From contig CM055107.1 of assembly GCA_029204225.1 (NCBI GenBank), positions 14,504,900 through 14,568,899 on the forward strand: a stretch of 64,000 bases of DNA, given 5' to 3'. Of the stretch, positions 42,271 to 54,796 are shown piece by piece. Made by a program: the position numbers and the translations under genes. The notes beneath the pieces are model-generated. The model worked only from the letters and a program-made list of their open reading frames with translations. It was not told where the DNA came from and searched no databases. The DNA is from Diphasiastrum complanatum (Eukaryota > Streptophyta > Lycopodiopsida > Lycopodiales > Lycopodiaceae). Numbering within the stretch: position 1 is the stretch's first letter; each line of letters begins with the position of its first letter.

Positions 42271-43430
42271 ATTAATTCATTGCTTTTCTGTCTCTAGTCA
42301 GACGCTCAATACTTCTATTCATGCAAATAAAAGTCTACTTTGGCATTATAGACTTGGTCATTTGAGTCATGTTGTTGTACAACAAATGTCTAGACAATCT
42401 ATTCTTCTTGATCTCGACTATCCTCGTGAAAAAGTCGAGTTACCTGTTTGTCAAGACTGTCTAGTTGGTAAACAGACTAGGAAACCATTTAAATCAAGCC
42501 ATCAACATATTGCTAGAGGTTTGCTAGACGTTGTACAATTGGACATTTGTGGCCCGATGAAAAATAAGTTTGCTGAAGGATGCCAAGTATTTTATAGCTT
42601 TTATTGATGAATTTTCTAGAAGGACTATGGTGTATTTTATAAAGAAGAAATCATAAGCCTTCAACTGCTTCAGAATCGTCAACGAGCATGCAGAAAAGAA
42701 GACTGGACGGACGATCAAGGCCCTAAGGTCAGACAACGATGGAGAATATATCTCTATCGAGTTTAAGGAGTATTGCCAAAGCCAAGGCATTGAGCAGCAA
42801 TTTATCACTCCTTACAGTTCTCAGTTTAATGACTTAGCCGAGAGGAAGAACCGTACCCTGGTTGAATCAGCCAAATGTATCCTAGTGCATGCATTGTTGC
42901 CCAAAAGATTATGGACTGAAGTTGTCTCCATTGCATCTTACATCCAGAACAAATGTTCGACCAAGGTCCTCTCAGGCAAGACACCCCACGAGGTGTGGAC
43001 AGGCTCTAAGCCTTCTTTGAAGAACCTAAGAGTGTTTGGGTGCATTGCCTACGCGCATATCCCAAAGGACACGAGGAAAAAATTGGACTTCCAAGGTCTC
43101 AAGACCATCCTAATCGGATATACTTCATCTAATAATACATATAAGTTGTATGATCTTGATACCCAACAAATCTTGTATAGCCGGGATACAATCTTTATCG
43201 AGGATCAGTTCGTCGACCTCAAAGGCAAGGATATTGCTCCAGGAGAACCTTCATCACCTGCCATTGACACGACTATCCAAGCTTCTGGCTCAAGCGTGTC
43301 TATTGTCGACCCACTTCGTGACAACGAATCAGACGAAGATGTTGCTGCTAACCAGCAACAAGTCCCAGGAGCGGTTCATCAGTCGAATCCTCCCAGAAGA
43401 TCAAGCCGAGTGCGCACATAGCCCACAAGG
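42271..43430 (+). pseudogene. Copia integrase
   Basis: Pre-integrase zinc site LLWHYRLGHLSHVVVQQMSR with later CQDCLVGK (H-x3..H, C-x2-C). Core strands follow: VVQLDICGPM, then FIDEFSRRTMVYFIKKK and ALRSDNDGEYISIEFKEYC with frameshifts around 42600. NDLAERKNRTLVESAK and TPHEVWTGSKPSLKNLRVFG end the core; the tail runs to RSSRVRT. Broken by stops at 42604 and 43420. Confidence 0.88.
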
Positions 43431-45053
43431 TATACACTTGAGTCTGCCTGTTACTTAATATAGGAACCAACGACAATCAAAGAGGCACTCAACCAACTAG
43501 ACTCTGATCTCTGGAGAGAAACTATGGACAGAGAATATTCATCTTTGATCAAGAACCAGACATGGTCACTAGTCGAAGCTCCTATTGGCTGCAATATCAT
43601 TGATTGCAAATGGATCTTTAAGGTCAAATACAATGCCAACGGAACGATTGATCCAAGAAAGGCAAGATTGGTAGCATGAGGATTCACTCAGATCCTGAAC
43701 GTCAACTACAGTGAGACTTTCAGTCCAGTAGTCAAAAATTCGTCGATCCAAATGCTCTTGTCTTATGCTGCAGCTGTCGACCTCGAGGTACATCAACTTG
43801 ATGTACAAACAGCTTATCTGAATGGAGTTATACAAGAAGATATCTACATGATCCAGCCCGAATAATACATTCCGTAAGGCATGAAGAATCATGTCTATAA
43901 ACTTCACAAAGCATTGTACGGCTTGGAACAATCTATCAGAGCTTGGTTTCAGAGGATCAACACATTTCTCATCGAACAAGGATTTAAACCAAGCACTGCT
44001 GATTGCAATGTCTATTCCAAGTCAGTGTAGCAATCTTTCATTATCATCACCTTATATGTGGATGATACATTGCTCTTCAACAACAATACCAATATGGTCA
44101 AGTATTTCAAGCAGATGCTATTTTCAGAGTGCGACATGACTGATCTAGGTGAAGCTCACTTCTGTCTGGGCATTCAAATCCATAGAGACAGAGCAAAACG
44201 ACTGATTTACATCACTCAACAAAGATATCTTCACAATGTTCTTAACATATACAATCTAATGAATTGTAAATTAGCTTACTCACCGATGGATCCAAGCCTG
44301 CACTTCTCAAAGGACCAATGTCCCTAGACCAAGCAGGAAGAGGAGCAGATGAGAGAGTATTTGTATCGATCGATACTTGGATCTCTCATGTACGCAATGG
44401 TCTGTACAAGACTAGATATCTCTTTTGCAGTAAGCTCACTCAGCCAATATATGGCTAATCCTGGCATTACCCATTGGAAAGCTCTCATAAGAGTCATGAG
44501 ATATATTCGAGCTACCATGGACCAGTGCATCTGCTATGGAGATGTCAGCAACGACAATCTTTATCAGCTCAGTGGATATTCTGATGCAAGCTGGAGAGGA
44601 GATGTAGATAATCGTGAGTCCACATCTGGATTTACATTCTTCTTCAACGACGGTCCTATCTCATGGAACAGTCGTAAGCAAACCTCTATCGCACTTTCTT
44701 CTACAGAAGCAGAATACATTGTTAGTTCTCAATCTATTAAGGAAGCGTTTTGATTGGGAAATTTACTGTCAAACATTAATCTGCATCAGTACAGCCCTAC
44801 AATTTTATTTTGTGATAATCAGAGTGCTATTGCCTTATCGACCAATCCTAGATGTCACTCTAGGAGTAAGCACATTGAAATCAGATATCATTACATCAGG
44901 GGCAAGGTTCTCAACAAGGAGATGAGCTTAACATACTGTAGAATGCAGGACATGGTTGTAGACATATTCACGAAAGCACTAAGTGTTAATGCACACAACA
45001 AATTTTGTGCATTGCTCAGTCTGAAGATCAAGGCATTCACGAATCCAGATTAA
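43431..45053 (+). pseudogene. Copia reverse transcriptase and RNase H
   Basis: RT motifs in order: VNYSETFSPVVKNSSIQMLL, HQLDVQTAYLNGVIQEDIYM, LHKALYGLEQSIRAWFQRIN, IITLYVDDTLLFNNNTNMVK, DLGEAHFCLGIQIHRDRAKR and [20 protein letters not shown]. RNase H has GYSDASWRGDVDNRESTSG, SLSSTEAEYI-like ALSSTEAEYIVS and RSKHIEIRYHYIRGKVLNKE, ending TNPD. In-frame stops occur at several places (for example 43864, 44029, 44326, 44751). Confidence 0.92.
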
Positions 45054-45060
45054 GGGGGGG

Positions 45061-46130
45061 TGTTGGATTCATCTCCTCTACTCTCCTAAATCCCATTTTA
45101 ATCTGCATCCATTCATGCTGCATTTTTACTCACGTTGTCGCGCAGTATGCATATTTACATGTAAATTCTCACAGGTGAAGAAAAGATGAAATAATTGCGA
45201 CACTATGTTTATACACGTGTTTTTGTGACAGGCGAAAAAGACGACACTGTCTTACAAAATGTTCAGGTGTCCTAGAAAGCAAAGGCACCATGTAAATCAA
45301 TCCTAAGGCATTTCGTCAGAGTGACGCATTTTTCGCATCTTTACCAATGTTCACTTTAGCAAAGGCTGACGTCGCACCCTTTTCACGCTCACCCCATGCA
45401 GCTGCGCTAACAGACTTGACAACGACTACAGCCATCCACGATCTCCTACAGACAACACATCCACTCTGTACTTTTTTCATCTGCACACCTGTAACATTGT
45501 GTATATATACTGAATACCATTTGCGTATTCATTTTGACGATTGATTGAGAGAAATCAAGAACAAGTGTGTGTAAATTTAGCATCAGAAGCTTATCAGAGT
45601 CCGCTATTGTCTTGTGCTCTACCGCATTATTGACATGTATATTTGATATACTTAATCTGATAACAGCTCTTTGTTCAACGTTCAGATCTGTTGCAATATT
45701 GCTATGCTTATTCTTCATTTTGTCTGACTTCCTACTTGCTCAATTTGGTAATCTACTTTTAGCAAGTTAATATTAGTCTAGCCATAGACGACTAATATGT
45801 AGTCTTGCCTTTCGCGAATCATTTGCGACTCATTATCAGTCGAGCTCAATTTAGATCTTTGCGATTCATTCGCGACAGATAATTTGTCTAGCTATTCGCG
45901 ACAAATTATTCTTCTGGTGTTTCATTAAAGTTTGGCTACGTAATCAGAACGACCATGATTTCTATCACTAACGTTCTGTTTGTTTCTGATAGGCGTAGTC
46001 ATGCTTAGGGAAAGAGTCATATAGCTCATTCCGCTGCACATGAACACTTTCTGTTCGAGTTTCGTTTCTCGTTTGAGTTTGCTTCTTTTTTGTGTTTGTT
46101 TTCTTTTCGAGCTATTTTTGTTTCTCACAC
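45061..46130 (+). repeat. 3' LTR of the 41.2-45.1 kb copia element
   Basis: Starts TGTTGGATTC immediately after a polypurine tract AAGGGGGGG. A TATA box (GTATATATACTG) is at about 45499-45510. The right end is uncertain; the next element's protease remnant begins by about 46140. It includes several imperfect TTCGCGAC/ATTTGCGACTCATT units at 45810-45905. Confidence 0.6.
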
Positions 46131-46139
46131 ACGACTGAC

Positions 46140-47299
46140 TCTCTCTCCCCTCTTTCTCTCAACATTACCATCAATAGGAAAGAAGATGAACTTTCTAGCT
46201 CCAATGTAAGGTGCAAGATGAGTGAAAGATTTCCTTGAACTATTCATATGAGAACTAGATCTGCTATCTATCCACCATGCATTTCCATCTTCAAAACTAG
46301 AAGAAGAGTACATTGACATCATGAGAGATCCTTCCTCATAACTCCCTTCTACCTCACCTTCACTCTCTTTAGTAAGGTTAGTTTGCTTGAAAAACTTTTT
46401 CTTCTTGAAACAATTAGAAGCAAAATGTCCCTTCTTACCACAAAAGAAGCACTTCTTGTTGGATTTGAAACTTGTTGATGATTGTGATAAATCCTCATCA
46501 CTCTCCTCCTTTGATTTGTCCTTCTTGAAATGTTGATGTTGCTCTTTTCCCCTTCCTCTTGGCTTCTCCTTTGAGAAGAAAATTTTATCCTCTCCACTAT
46601 TCTTCAAGGAAAGTTGATTGATCCTCAATAGCTTGTTCTCTTGTCTACACTCCTTGGAAATGAGAACTCCTTGTAGTGCCTCCAAGCTTGGAAGCTCCTC
46701 CTTTATTGCATAAGATTGAACAAGGTTGTCAAATTCATCCTTCAATCCATTTAGGATCACTTGCACTAACTCTCTTGGATTGAGATGGTCTCCTATGCAA
46801 GCAAGCTCTCTATGAAGATCTTTCACTCCCAAAACATAATTGAAGCACTCTCATCACTCTTTTGGAAGCTTTGAAAGATTTGGTTCCTTAGTGTGAGCAA
46901 CCTAGATGTGCTCCTTGCCTCATAAATAGATTGTAGTGTGTCCCAAGCCTCCTTGGCCGAGATGCAAGAGCCAATATCCCTCAACACTTCATTGTAAACA
47001 TTCATCTTGATGATATGTAGGGCCATCCTTGCCCTCTTCTTGAACTTTACGGATTCTTGAGGCACTTTAAGCTCCTACTCATTGCCAAGCACAATATCCA
47101 TAATGTCTTCAAGCACCAAAATAGATTCCATCCTAACCTTCCAAATAGAATAGTTGGAGGAATTCAACCTTTCACTTGCCTCCAATAGGTACCCCCCATT
47201 GATGCCATGATGAGACAAATGAAATGTACACAAAGTACAAGCTTTTGAAATGACTCTACAAAGTGATTTTCTGATTCCCAAAAGCCTAGACTTGAACAA
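46140..47299 (-). pseudogene. Copia gag and protease start
   Basis: Minus-strand reading: YLLEASERLNSSNYSIWKVR, VNEVLRDIGS-type text, KEAWDTLQSIYEARSTSRLL, then LACIGDHLNPRELVQVILNG and LPSLEALQGVLISKECRQEN. The zinc knuckle is CFFCGKKGHFASNC near 46403-46444. The protease start WWIDSRSSSHMNSSRKS has DSR in place of DSG. The frame is lost at the left junction near 46140. Stops at 47072 and near 46830 separate the pieces. Related to gag at 6084-6899. Confidence 0.88.
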
Positions 47300-48021
47300 A
47301 TCAAAGATCTAGCAAGATCTACACAAGATCTCTATCACAAATTCCACAAATTTTTTTTCTTGTACACAAAGTACACACATGTGAAAGGACTCCAATAATG
47401 ACTTTGTGACCTCAAAACACTAGATTTGAACACATCAAAAATCTAGAAAGATCTACAAATTATCTAGATCACAAACATAGGAATCACATCACACCAAAAC
47501 CTAGTCAATTAGAAATTAGGCCTTAAACCACACCAAATTCATATCCAATCACCCATATTGTACTCCACAAATACCAATGACTCTAACTCTCTAGATTTGA
47601 TATGGATTTGAAAAGATTTGAATACAAACAATGTCCTAGATCCTTGTCACTTGACTAGAATTGAAAAAACCTTTTAATTTTGGACATAACACTCAAGGTC
47701 AAGGGCATTAAACCATACAGATCCAAAAAACACTAGGTGGGCACACCTAACTGCCTTCAAAAATTGGATCCATACATCAACAACCCTTGGGGGCTTGGTC
47801 TTCTCAATCTACACTTCATGCTCTTTCCAACAAATGTCAACTTGGGCTAAATGGATCAAAGATAAGTTTGCTACAAAATTCCAAAGTGGATGCAACTCAC
47901 ATGTGGCCTTTAAATTTCATACATTAAATGCTCACAAATGATCCAAGAAATCACTCCTATCAAGCAATCATTAGCCTTTTGAAGCTAGAAGACAATTGGG
48001 ATGCAAGAGCACTCTCAAAAA
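47300..48021 (-). other. Leader of the minus copia element
   Basis: About 720 bases between the gag start and its primer-binding site; no gene seen. Rich in ACAAGATCTACACAAGATC-like short repeats (47310-47470). Confidence 0.5.
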
Positions 48022-48037
48022 GACTGACATGATACCA
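48022..48037 (-). promoter_or_regulatory. Variant primer-binding site
   Basis: Minus strand reads TGGTATCATGTCAGTC. The first eight bases match the usual copia site TGGTATCAGAGC and the rest does not. It directly meets the start of an LTR-like sequence. Confidence 0.55.
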
Positions 48038-48687
48038 TTGGGAAGTGCCTAATCAGCTGTTCTTGTAATCCCCTGATCAGCAAATTACATGTAGATCTAA
48101 ATTATTAATTAAGAAGAATTAGCAAGCAATAGATTGGTGATATACCAATGTAAGTTGAGGAGTGTGTAGCCAGCCAATGTTCAAGAAGTCCGCTAATAAG
48201 CACGACAAGTTTTGATTCTCGAAAGAAAGAGTCTCTTTCACGTCGCTGACGCGCTGTGTGGTTTGCCACAATAGCGCTTCAGGAATTCTTTGATAATGCA
48301 GTAGATATTTTATGTAGACGAGTTTCTTGTCTTGAACATGATCGAATGATTTATTGTCTGATAATTCTATGTTTGTAGTCAGCTGATTCAATCTTATTCT
48401 GCACACTGGTTTTCTACCTTGTTGAATGCATAAGTAAATTACACGTAGGTCAGCAGTGTATGTCCTCACCTTGGAGGATTGTAGATCCTGTCACAGAGGG
48501 TAGTAGACCCGAGGGTAGTATCAAATTCCATCTGGGTTTTCTACCTTGTTGAATGCATAAGTAAATTATACGTAGGTCAGCACTGTCTGTCCTCACCTTG
48601 GAGGATTGTAGATCCTGTCACAGAGGGTAGTAGACCCGAGGGCAAAATCGAATTCCATCTGAGTTTGTTTCTGTGGGAATCCCAACA
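48038..48687 (+). repeat. Probable 5' LTR of a plus-strand copia element
   Basis: Ends TCCCAACA one base before TGGTATCAGAGC. It begins TTGGGAAGTGCC, which can be read as a worn TGTTGGGA inverted terminus. Its right part holds a 127-base tandem duplication. The left boundary could instead belong to the minus element. Confidence 0.55.
48410..48665 (+). repeat. Tandem duplication, 2 x 127 bases
   Basis: Units start TTTTCTACCTTGTTGAATGC at 48410 and 48537 and differ at only a few positions. Located at the end of the LTR, just before the primer-binding site. Confidence 0.93.
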
Positions 48688-48688
48688 G

Positions 48689-48700
48689 TGGTATCAGAGC
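48689..48700 (+). promoter_or_regulatory. tRNA-iMet-type primer-binding site
   Basis: TGGTATCAGAGC after LTR end CCCAACA plus one base. A second partial copy TGGTATTAGAGC lies about 65 bases further on (48755-48766). Confidence 0.92.
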
Positions 48701-48865
48701 AAAAGAATTCATGTCTAGATATCCACTGCGCCTTGATCAGATATTCCCAACAGTGGTATTAGAGCCATGACAGACTCATATCCGAGACCTGATATAGCTA
48801 AAGAGCTATCAAATCCAGGAGACAATCATTCAAAACAAAAAACCAGAAGAACACAATCTACAACA

Positions 48866-51550
48866 ATGGCATCGATCAGTAGTATATAGTCGAAGATCTG
48901 CACAATCCTTAACTCAACTGGGTCGAACTTCCTAGCATGGAAGGTAAAGACCTCTCTCATATTGAAGGGAGAAGGGCTATGGCCCTGGGTAGTCGGCACC
49001 AAAGAGATGCCTACAACCACCGACAAAGAGCTACAAGAATGGAGAGAGAAAAATGATAAGGCAGTAGCCGTGTTGTCATCATCCATTGAAGATAGTCCGC
49101 TTGACCTCGCGACACTCTCTAATGCAAGAGAGATGTGAGAAACATTGCTTACCAAATTTCAGACGAAATCACACAGCCAGATCATGCTTCTTGAAGATCA
49201 GCTGACAAACTTGCGATGGGATGACAGAGACCTTATCTCCTTTATCAAAAAGATGAAGGATCTGTTCCTTTCATTACACAATGCTGGAACAGAGAATGCA
49301 GTATCAGTGGAGAAGTAGCTCACCTACCTGTTATATGCTTTGCTGAGATCTTTCCAGACAACCCGAACATTGCTAGCAAAGGATCCAGCAATGACACTCG
49401 AAAAGACAGTGATCGAGATTCGAGAAGAAGTCGAAGCTTGTGAGCACCTTGATCACAAAGACGTTTCTGATCAAGCTCTCAACAACAACAAGGAGAAGCC
49501 AAAGAAGCAGTTCAAGCCTAAGAGGGAGTCAAATCGAAAGCAGGATCGAGACCAACAATCAGAGAGAGCCAGCAAAGGCGGCTGGAAGAACAAAGAAAAG
49601 CCCAAATAGTAGAATGGCAACAAGAAAACATGTGTGAGATGCAGACGTGAAGGACATATTGTTGATTCGTGAAGATTGAGTGTATCCATTGCCACAAGAA
49701 GGGTCATGCAGCCATGGATTGCTACAAGAACCCGAGGAACAAGCAACCACAAGGCAAACGGGAGAACAATAATAGTTCATTCTACGTCGAAGAGCCAGAA
49801 AACTCAAAGATGGGCAAATAAAGGTCGAACAATGGAAATTTGACGGCCTATCTATGTACAGACGTGTGTGCAGCATCGACATCTGACACACAAGAGGTAA
49901 TTCTTGATTCAGAAGCAACCTCTTACTTCGTTACATCAAGACGAATAATGTCTGATTTTCGAAGTACCGATCCATCAAGATTCATAGTTCTTGGAAATGG
50001 ATCAAAACACCGAGTGAATGGTATTGGTTCATTATGGCTCAATACAAATGACGGAGACCGACGACTCGAAGATATTCTCTTACTACTCACACTACAACAA
50101 GATTTGCTATCAGTAGCAAAGATAGCAGATGTTGGGATGCGTGTGATGTTTTCAGACGAAACATATAATATGGTTGAATCTAGCACCAGTACGTTGATCA
50201 CACAAGGAAGACACAAGGGCAACCTGTATCATTTTGAGGTACGCCTACCAACAGATCAAGCACATCAAGCTCATGATTCTGTAGATGTTCTATGGCACAG
50301 GCGACTATGCCACATGAACTCAATGGCATTGTATCAAGCAAGCCAACATGGAGCTATCACAGGAGTAAGCATCTCGAATGCAACTAGTTTGACCACCTGT
50401 GATGCGTGCATAAAGGGGAAGATGTCCCGAACTCCATTTACCAAAGATTCCTACAAAACAACAAAGATTTTGGAGCTGGTACATTTGGACATCTGTACCT
50501 TTCGATGTGATCTCAGTAAGAGGCTCGAAATACTATATTACATCCATTGACGACTACAGTAAGTGCAGTCGAGTCTACTTCATACACAACAAATCAGATG
50601 CACTCGACAAGTTCACAGAATATGTGAACTGGACAGTAAGATGCATAGGAAACAAGGTAAAGTAGATCAGATCAGATCGTGGTGGAGAGTACATCTCGAA
50701 TCGATTCACTGATTTATGCAATGATCGAGGAATCCTTCACAAAAGGACTACATCCTAATGGTGTTGCTGAGAGAAAGAACATGACTCTCATGGAAGCCGC
50801 AAGGTGCATGATGGCCTACACCAAGAGTGCTATGGGCTGAGGCAGTAGCTATAGCTGCCTACATCCAGTGCCTACATCCAGAATATGATAGGCAAATCAG
50901 GTGTTCCTCACATGACACCACACGAACTATGGTGGGCTAGAAAGCCCAATCTGACACATGTTCGGATTTTTGGCTGTGCAGCTTATGCACATATTCCTGA
51001 TAAGCTTCAAAAGAATCTTGATGAGAAAGTCGAATTAGGATATCTCATTGGGTACAACAATCATTTGTCATACTACAAGATTTACATACCAAAGATGAAT
51101 CTAGTGAAGACTGTCAGAGACATCAAGTTCGATGAGACCAGAACAATGGCCGACAGTGATTCTGCCAGCTATGAAGTCCTAGGGCAGCAGTACTATGACC
51201 TGCCAACCACGACAGATGGAGCATAACCCGAACAGTTAGACGAAGATGTTCGAGCTCTACATCAGTTGAGCGACGAATCAGATGAAGAAAGGATTGCAAA
51301 CCTGCCAACAGTTACAACTCTTGTAAACCGAAATGGTTCCAGATCTAGCCGAAGAAACAAAGGCAAGAGCATTGTAGTACTAGAAGACTCTGGATTCAGT
51401 GGCAAACCACAAACATTTGAGGAAGCCATCGACAGTCCAGAGTGTAGACCCAGGCGACCTAATGACAAAGCCAAAGGCACAAGAAGACACGAAGACCCAA
51501 GCGACGGCGAATCTCCACGTGTCAAGATACACGGCGGATCTCCACACGTG
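48866..51550 (+). pseudogene. Copia gag-protease-integrase, RT missing
   Basis: Gag starts ATGGCATCGATC at 48866 (MASISS, then a stop, ICTILNSTGSNFLAWKVKTS). It continues LRSFQTTRTLLAKDPAMTLE and has two zinc knuckles: a partial CVRCRREGHIVDS near 49631 and an intact CIHCHKKGHAAMDC near 49685-49726 in another frame. Protease is QEVILDSEATSYFVTS (DSE). Pre-integrase reads DVLWHRRLCHMNSMALYQAS and CDACIKGKMSRTPF. The integrase core is frameshifted (DDYSKCSRVYF, RSDRGGEYI, ERKNMTLMEAARCM), and HELWWARKPNLTHVRIFG follows. The reading ends in the pre-RT linker (SGKPQTFEEAIDSPE) and changes into LTR/leader sequence, so RT and RNase H are absent. Confidence 0.88.
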
Positions 51551-51559
51551 AAAGGACAG

Positions 51560-51670
51560 ATGAGATCGCAAAATCTGGGTTTGTTTATGTGGGAATCCCA
51601 ATAGTGGTATCGGAGCGAAATAAATTGTGTCTAGATATCCACTGTGTCTTGATCAGAGATCCCCAACAGA
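51560..51670 (+). repeat. Second copy of LTR end, primer site and leader
   Basis: Matches 48655-48755: GTTTGTTTATGTGGGAATCCC, TGGTATCGGAGC (one change in the primer site) and TGTCTAGATATCCACTG. This order (LTR end followed by leader) is what a 5' end has, yet it sits at the 3' side of the pol remnant. Confidence 0.8.
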
Positions 51671-51769
51671 CGGCAGAGATTTCTCATCAACTCATACTCG
51701 GGTAGAGAGAGAATAGGCCAAAAATGTATGCAAACCAAAATTGCATTGATTTTGTCTATTTTTCACATA

Positions 51770-51935
51770 GGTGTCTCTATGCCTTTACAATTCTTCATTC
51801 CAAATCTTTCTAGGATGCATGATGCATACTTAGATTGACAAATGAAGCTAAAATCCATGCATCTAGCAATTTCTATGTTGGTGAAAGTTGTAGCTAACCT
51901 AGTTCAAAAACTACCATGTTGGGTGCTGATTGGAA
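51770..51935 (-). pseudogene. Copia RT scrap
   Basis: Minus-strand reading IARCMDFSFICQSKYASCIL, then ERFGMKNCK, is the copia RT segment just before the connection domain. Surrounded by unrelated sequence. Confidence 0.6.
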
Positions 51936-53455
51936 CTCGACAATCACCAAAAGAAGAAGACAATGAAAATTATAAAGGATCGAATAGAATTATAGAACTG
52001 GGATGATTACTTAGATCGTTCTTTCGACTTGTAGAATATCAGGGTAGGTATTTAGATAGCCATGAGGAGAGTGAAACAATTAGGCATCTGTGATGGTTGT
52101 GCACTCTTTGAATCACGTATTCTACATTTGTCGATGGAGCGCGTCATGTGCCAAACCCAATCAAATAGCCATAGTAATCAAACTAAATCTAAGATCAAAA
52201 AGCCGTAGTAATCAAAGTCAAGCAAGCAAATCAAATACAAATGTCAATAAATTCATGTGGATTGGGCACATGAGACCTAGCAAGCTCTATTCCCATGACT
52301 CACATTCACAAAGGAGACTAAGCTCTCTCATTTGCAAATGAGCCAAAAGATCCTAAAATTGATGTCTCTTGACTATTTATAGTTAAAGCCCTAAAGTTAA
52401 GTTAACATAACTATTTTGAGGGATAGGTAGCCCTTGTTGTTAAGCCTTATTAAATGTATTTGGGCCCTTGTTGGCCTATTATCCTTATTGAGGTACTTTG
52501 AAGGACCTAAAGAGGGAACCACCTTATTCTTAAGGCTAATAGCTACTTTTAACCCCAACAAAGCTAACATTGAATATTATCTTGCATTTATAAACACGGA
52601 TGTACTTAGTACATGACAGCGTGAGTATCAGTAAACAAAGAGAAATAATCGAAAAGATTTGATAGTACAATGCACGTAAAGAAAATAGAGAATATGTATA
52701 ATAGCTGTTATGGTAACAATGATCAAATCATGACTAATCTTGTGCCTGAAAATGGTTCACAGTATTGATGCGCTATGCGTTGTGATCCTACTATGTTGAT
52801 TATAGATTAAAATAATATCTCTACTTCTTGAATTGCTCTCACTCTCTCGTGAGATCTCCGATTTTGAGGAATTAGATAATCTAATACAATTAATTCTATG
52901 CTTGAACTCTAGCATCAAATTTTTTATGATCTATACTTATTCTGATTTACTGTATACATATATGAAACTTTATATAGGTCGTGGTTAATCAGAGGGTTTA
53001 GGCGTGATGTAGAGTTTACAAGATATGATTAAACTGTTTAGTGTAAACTGTATAGTAAGCAAGCATGAAACTAAGCACTCACTATATAACGACATGTTTG
53101 AACAACGATATAGTTTGTATTGGATTCTTAGCAGAGGAAGAGCTCCATATTGAGTGGTACCATTCGACAGTCAAAAGTGACGAATTTTGAGGTTTGAGTC
53201 GAGTCGAGTAGACCATTTGACTTGTCGATGGTGAGTCATGAGACTTGAACTCAAAATTGTCGAGTGTCAAGTCGACCTTGGATCTACTTCAAATAACCGT
53301 GCATTTCTACAGACTATTTGAATGTGCGTGTAAAATTGTAGATTGTCTCAAATAATAGTCATTTTTGTAGACTATTGTAGAGAGTGGATATTTACATTGT
53401 ATATGAGTACTCAGAAGATGAATGTAGGTGAGTAGGAGTAAGATTAACTCCAACA
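51936..53455. other. Non-coding, mostly LTR-like
   Basis: No gene seen. The right part, up to CTCCAACA at 53455, is probably the LTR of a minus copia element because it meets a minus polypurine tract (AAAGAGGAG). The left boundary is unknown. Self-similar runs of GTCGAGT occur near 53190-53270. Confidence 0.5.
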
Positions 53456-53690
53456 CTCCTCTTTAAGCTTACTGCTAGGCACCTGAATGAAAATTTAACA
53501 TACTAACTAAAGCAGCATGTTTTTCTCTGACAATGGCTTTGTTAGAATATCAACCAACATACTATTGGCGTGACATTAACTTGAATCGACATATTTATTC
53601 TAAACTTTCTCTCTGATAAAATGAAATTGAACCTCAATATCGATGATGTTCGCATTAAATGGAGGAGATTCCACAAAACACTAGGTCTTG
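53456..53690 (-). pseudogene. Copia RNase H tail
   Basis: Minus-strand reading gives DIEVQFHFI and MLVDILTKPLSEK-like text (VDIL.KPLSEKNML), the end of copia RNase H, just upstream of the polypurine tract and LTR to its left. Confidence 0.65.
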
Positions 53691-54796
53691 TTTTTCATCA
53701 ATGAATTATACTCAACATTCATGGCTGTATGCTAGTTTTATGCATCTGAACTCGACAGTGGTTATACTATTGAGACATGTTCATCATGACAGATTAATGC
53801 CTGAGTTATATATCGATCAGGCTCTTTTCAGATTTGAGCAGACCTTTGAACAATCGGCAGTTGCTGAGTTGATGCCTCTCCTTTTTGCGTGATTGAGATA
53901 TCTTTGATTTCTATTAGAGGAGTCATAACATTGCAGGTTGAGGCCTGTCGATGATAAATGGAGTTGTTGGAACAAACTCTTGCATTGGCTACTTCTGCTT
54001 AAAATCATAGCATTTGTTTTCTAAAAAGATGACATCTTGACTGACCTGATTTGAGATCATAAATTCGATAGGCTTTGTGTGAAATTGAAGCTCAAGCCGA
54101 GCTGACCTATTTCACACCTCTGGGACATTAATTAAACTTGTATTTTTTTCACTAATAAAGTTTCACCCTCACCAAGGCCAACCAACGAAATTGCACCTTT
54201 TGAAAAAAGCTAGAAATTGGTAAATTTGCCTTATGGCTACAAAACTTGACTATTTACCTACATGGCTCTTAATATCATGTACAAGCCACTCTAGACCTAT
54301 AATTCACACGTGGGAACAAGCTCCACATGTGGAATGACATTATGTACATGAAATTTGGCCTAATCAAGTTCTCTTTGCATTATTTCTCACATTTTACATG
54401 TCAACATCAATAGATTTTATTCTATCTCCTAAACATTTATTCCTACTTTTGTGTCATTTGAAAATACTTGCAAAATTTATACCAAGATATTTGTAGTATT
54501 TCACATGTTCTGAATTTTCACCATTTATGAAAAAAAATTCATTAATTCACCTATCTTTGTTAAAAATTTTCTCCATTCTTATTTTTTGACAGGGCTTTTT
54601 ATAAAAAAAAAAAATTGAATATTATGAGTAGATCTATGAAGACTTTATTGAAATGAGTTGCAGAATTCATTGACCTATATAGTAGAATAAATTGCTGAAA
54701 ATGCAGCAAAATAAATCCAATTGATCATAGAAATGATGGAGAAAGAACCTATATAAGATTCAAACAAGATCATCCTACCAGCCCATCTCCCATCGT
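53691..54796. other. No recognisable gene
   Basis: A short plus-strand open stretch (53659-53892) shows no known motif. 54110-54370 has LTR-like CACACGTGGGAACAAG and CACATGTGG motifs as seen at 39785. The rest is AT-rich with homopolymer runs. Confidence 0.5.
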
